Positions 62,766 to 64,000 of a stretch of DNA of 64,000 nucleotides are shown here, piece by piece. Each line of letters opens with the position of its first letter. The first letter of the stretch is position 1. The notes below the pieces were generated by a model, which saw only the letters and a program-made list of their open reading frames with translations, was not told the DNA's origin and made no database searches. The translations under genes and the position numbers were made by a program. This DNA comes from Cardiocondyla obscurior (lineage: Eukaryota; Arthropoda; Insecta; Hymenoptera; Formicidae), in NCBI RefSeq assembly GCF_019399895.1, contig NC_091869.1, positions 1,054,001-1,118,000 on the forward strand, in the 5' to 3' direction.

Positions 62766-62945
62766 CGACGATGCGTCGCGGGTATAATATGCCTCGGCGG
62801 ACTCGAAAACATGTTCGTGTGTTCGCGCGAACGAGCACGCTGCGGAGAAAGAGCCCGGCGAGATAGAGAGGGAGAAAGAGAGAGAGAGGAAGCGATAAAG
62901 ATAGGCAGGATGGAAATTAATCGGAGTAAAGCACTATTTTTTGTT
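62766..62945 (+). repeat. R-G repeat, copy 1
   Basis: GATGCGTCGCGGGTATAATA, TGCCTCGGCGGACTCGAAAAC, then a GA-rich insert (62845-62895), then GGAAATTAATCGGAGTAAAG (62912-62931) and a T run with TTTGTT. The same blocks recur in order in copy 2, which lacks the GA-rich insert. Confidence 0.55.
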
Positions 62946-63502
62946 GATGGATTTCGAGCTCTTCCGTGCCGAGGGAGATAAAATCACGTAAGCAGCAATT
63001 ATCCCAGCGACCGCGCGGCGTGTCCTACCTCAGGTAGAATGAGATGTAACGAAGGTGCGTGAATGAGATTAAAAAGAAAGAACCTGAATCAGATTTTATC
63101 TCGACATCATGCTCACCGATTCGCTTCTATTCACGTCACTCTAATAATCCACTAACTCTCTTTAAATGTTCAACAAGCAGTTGCGCACAGTCACTGTATT
63201 TTCTACTTGGCGAACGAATCTTTATTTTTTTTTCTTTCTTTTTTGTTCTTTTTTTTATGTTACATTTGATTGATTTTCCAACGCTATTCATTCGACATTC
63301 AGCAGCTTTAAGGCAGGTGACGATGCTAGAATTTAATCGAATTAATAGATGTCGATATAAACGCAAATCTTACGATTGCCAAGGAATCCACGAGTTTCTG
63401 TAATCGGTAGATAGAGTGCATAGAATGCATTTTCAATTTCAGTAATCGTAAATTGTCAAAGGTCCTGACGATCAACGCAAATTTAACGACAGGACGAGCG
63501 GC

Positions 63503-63621
63503 AATGATGCGTCGAGTGTATAATACGCTTCGTCGAGTTCGAAAATAGCCGGACGCGTTTTGCACGGAAGATCGAGAAACGGAAATTAATCGAAGTGCTC
63601 TCTTTTTCTTTTTTTTTGTTT
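63503..63621 (+). repeat. R-G repeat, copy 2
   Basis: GATGCGTCGAGTGTATAATA, CGCTTCGTCGAGTTCGAAAA, then GGAAATTAATCGAAGTGCTC and a T-rich end. It has the same orientation as copy 1 and starts about 738 nt from it. The differences are mostly transitions. Confidence 0.55.
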
Positions 63622-64000
63622 TATTTTTAAGCATCTACTTGTGACATGACGTTCAACGCGGCAGAAACTAGTTGACATGTCGTGTTAAACATCACATTAT
63701 CGATGTGTCGCGAAATAAAACGCTCTTATCCGAGATGAAAACATATGTTTTCTCTCTTCTTATTTTTAGACACTTTTCCTTCCGCGTTTAAGACCGCGCG
63801 AAAACATCCGCCCTTATTTTTCCGAAAGCTCGCGCGTCGAAGATTGCTTTCGACCTTTAAACTTGCACTCTATTAGGATAGGGAGAAAAAAAAGAAGAAA
63901 AAAAAGAAAAAAAACTACGTCCAAAATCACTTCTACTCACACCTCGAAATCGCGAGGATCGAAAGAAGATAACAAATGTTTCTTGACACTGAAAATACGC
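63622..64000. other. gene-free end of window
   Basis: Mixed DNA with an A/G-rich run at 63884-63914. Nothing is recognised, and the window may cut a larger unit here. Confidence 0.4.

Noticed and set aside
1..64000. Intact transposon, viral insertion, CRISPR or bacterial-type operon
   Set aside because: No reverse transcriptase, transposase, capsid or similar motif, no paired long terminal repeats, no spaced short-repeat array and no tightly packed genes were seen on either strand.

Overview
The window looks like nuclear DNA of an insect, most likely a hymenopteran and probably an ant. CG dinucleotides are abundant and not depleted, AT-rich stretches alternate with CG-rich islets, homopolymer A/T tracts are very common, and two short exons with consensus GT-AG splice sites can be read. 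There is no operon-like packing. No long open frame resembles a known protein, and I see no rRNA, convincing tRNA, CRISPR array or intact transposon. The species call is an inference from composition; no diagnostic gene was recognised.

The best-supported gene evidence is at 32.48-32.91 kb on the + strand. A 281-nt exon with a textbook branch site, pyrimidine tract and acceptor is followed by a 111-nt intron and a 44-nt exon. The first 208 nt of exon 1 contain no ATG, as expected of a 5' leader. Its first ATG opens a frame of only 27 codons after splicing, and a second ATG lies at the end of exon 2. Weaker exon candidates follow at 34.10 kb, 40.68 kb, 41.91 kb and 47.88 kb. The exon 2, 34.10 kb and 41.91 kb pieces are frame-compatible, but this chain is an inference. 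The rest of the window is best read as intergenic or long-intron DNA of this or neighbouring genes.

The most unusual property is a set of degenerate dispersed repeats, called here R-A to R-G. R-A lies at 2.1-3.8 kb, R-B at 8.55 and 10.64 kb, R-C at 11.1-14.1 kb, R-D as seven copies at 24.3-35.9 kb, R-E at 36.5-38.7 kb, R-F at 44.0-45.8 kb and R-G at 62.8 and 63.5 kb. Each family occupies its own stretch and all recognised copies within a family point the same way. That is unlike random transposon insertion and suggests old local duplication. A recent 130-bp tandem duplication at 51.1 kb shows the process on a young scale. The surrounding exons are interleaved with R-D.

Layout by region: 1-24 kb holds composition islets, poly-T tracts, R-A, R-B, R-C and a GC-rich hairpin. 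The 24-36 kb region holds R-D, the exon pair, a 12-bp perfect hairpin just upstream of exon 1 and a hairpin-rich block at 34.15-34.29 kb. The 36-48 kb region holds R-E, R-F, purine-rich tracts, a long TA microsatellite and weak exon candidates. The 48-64 kb region holds AT-rich DNA, the 130-bp tandem duplication, several microsatellites and R-G.
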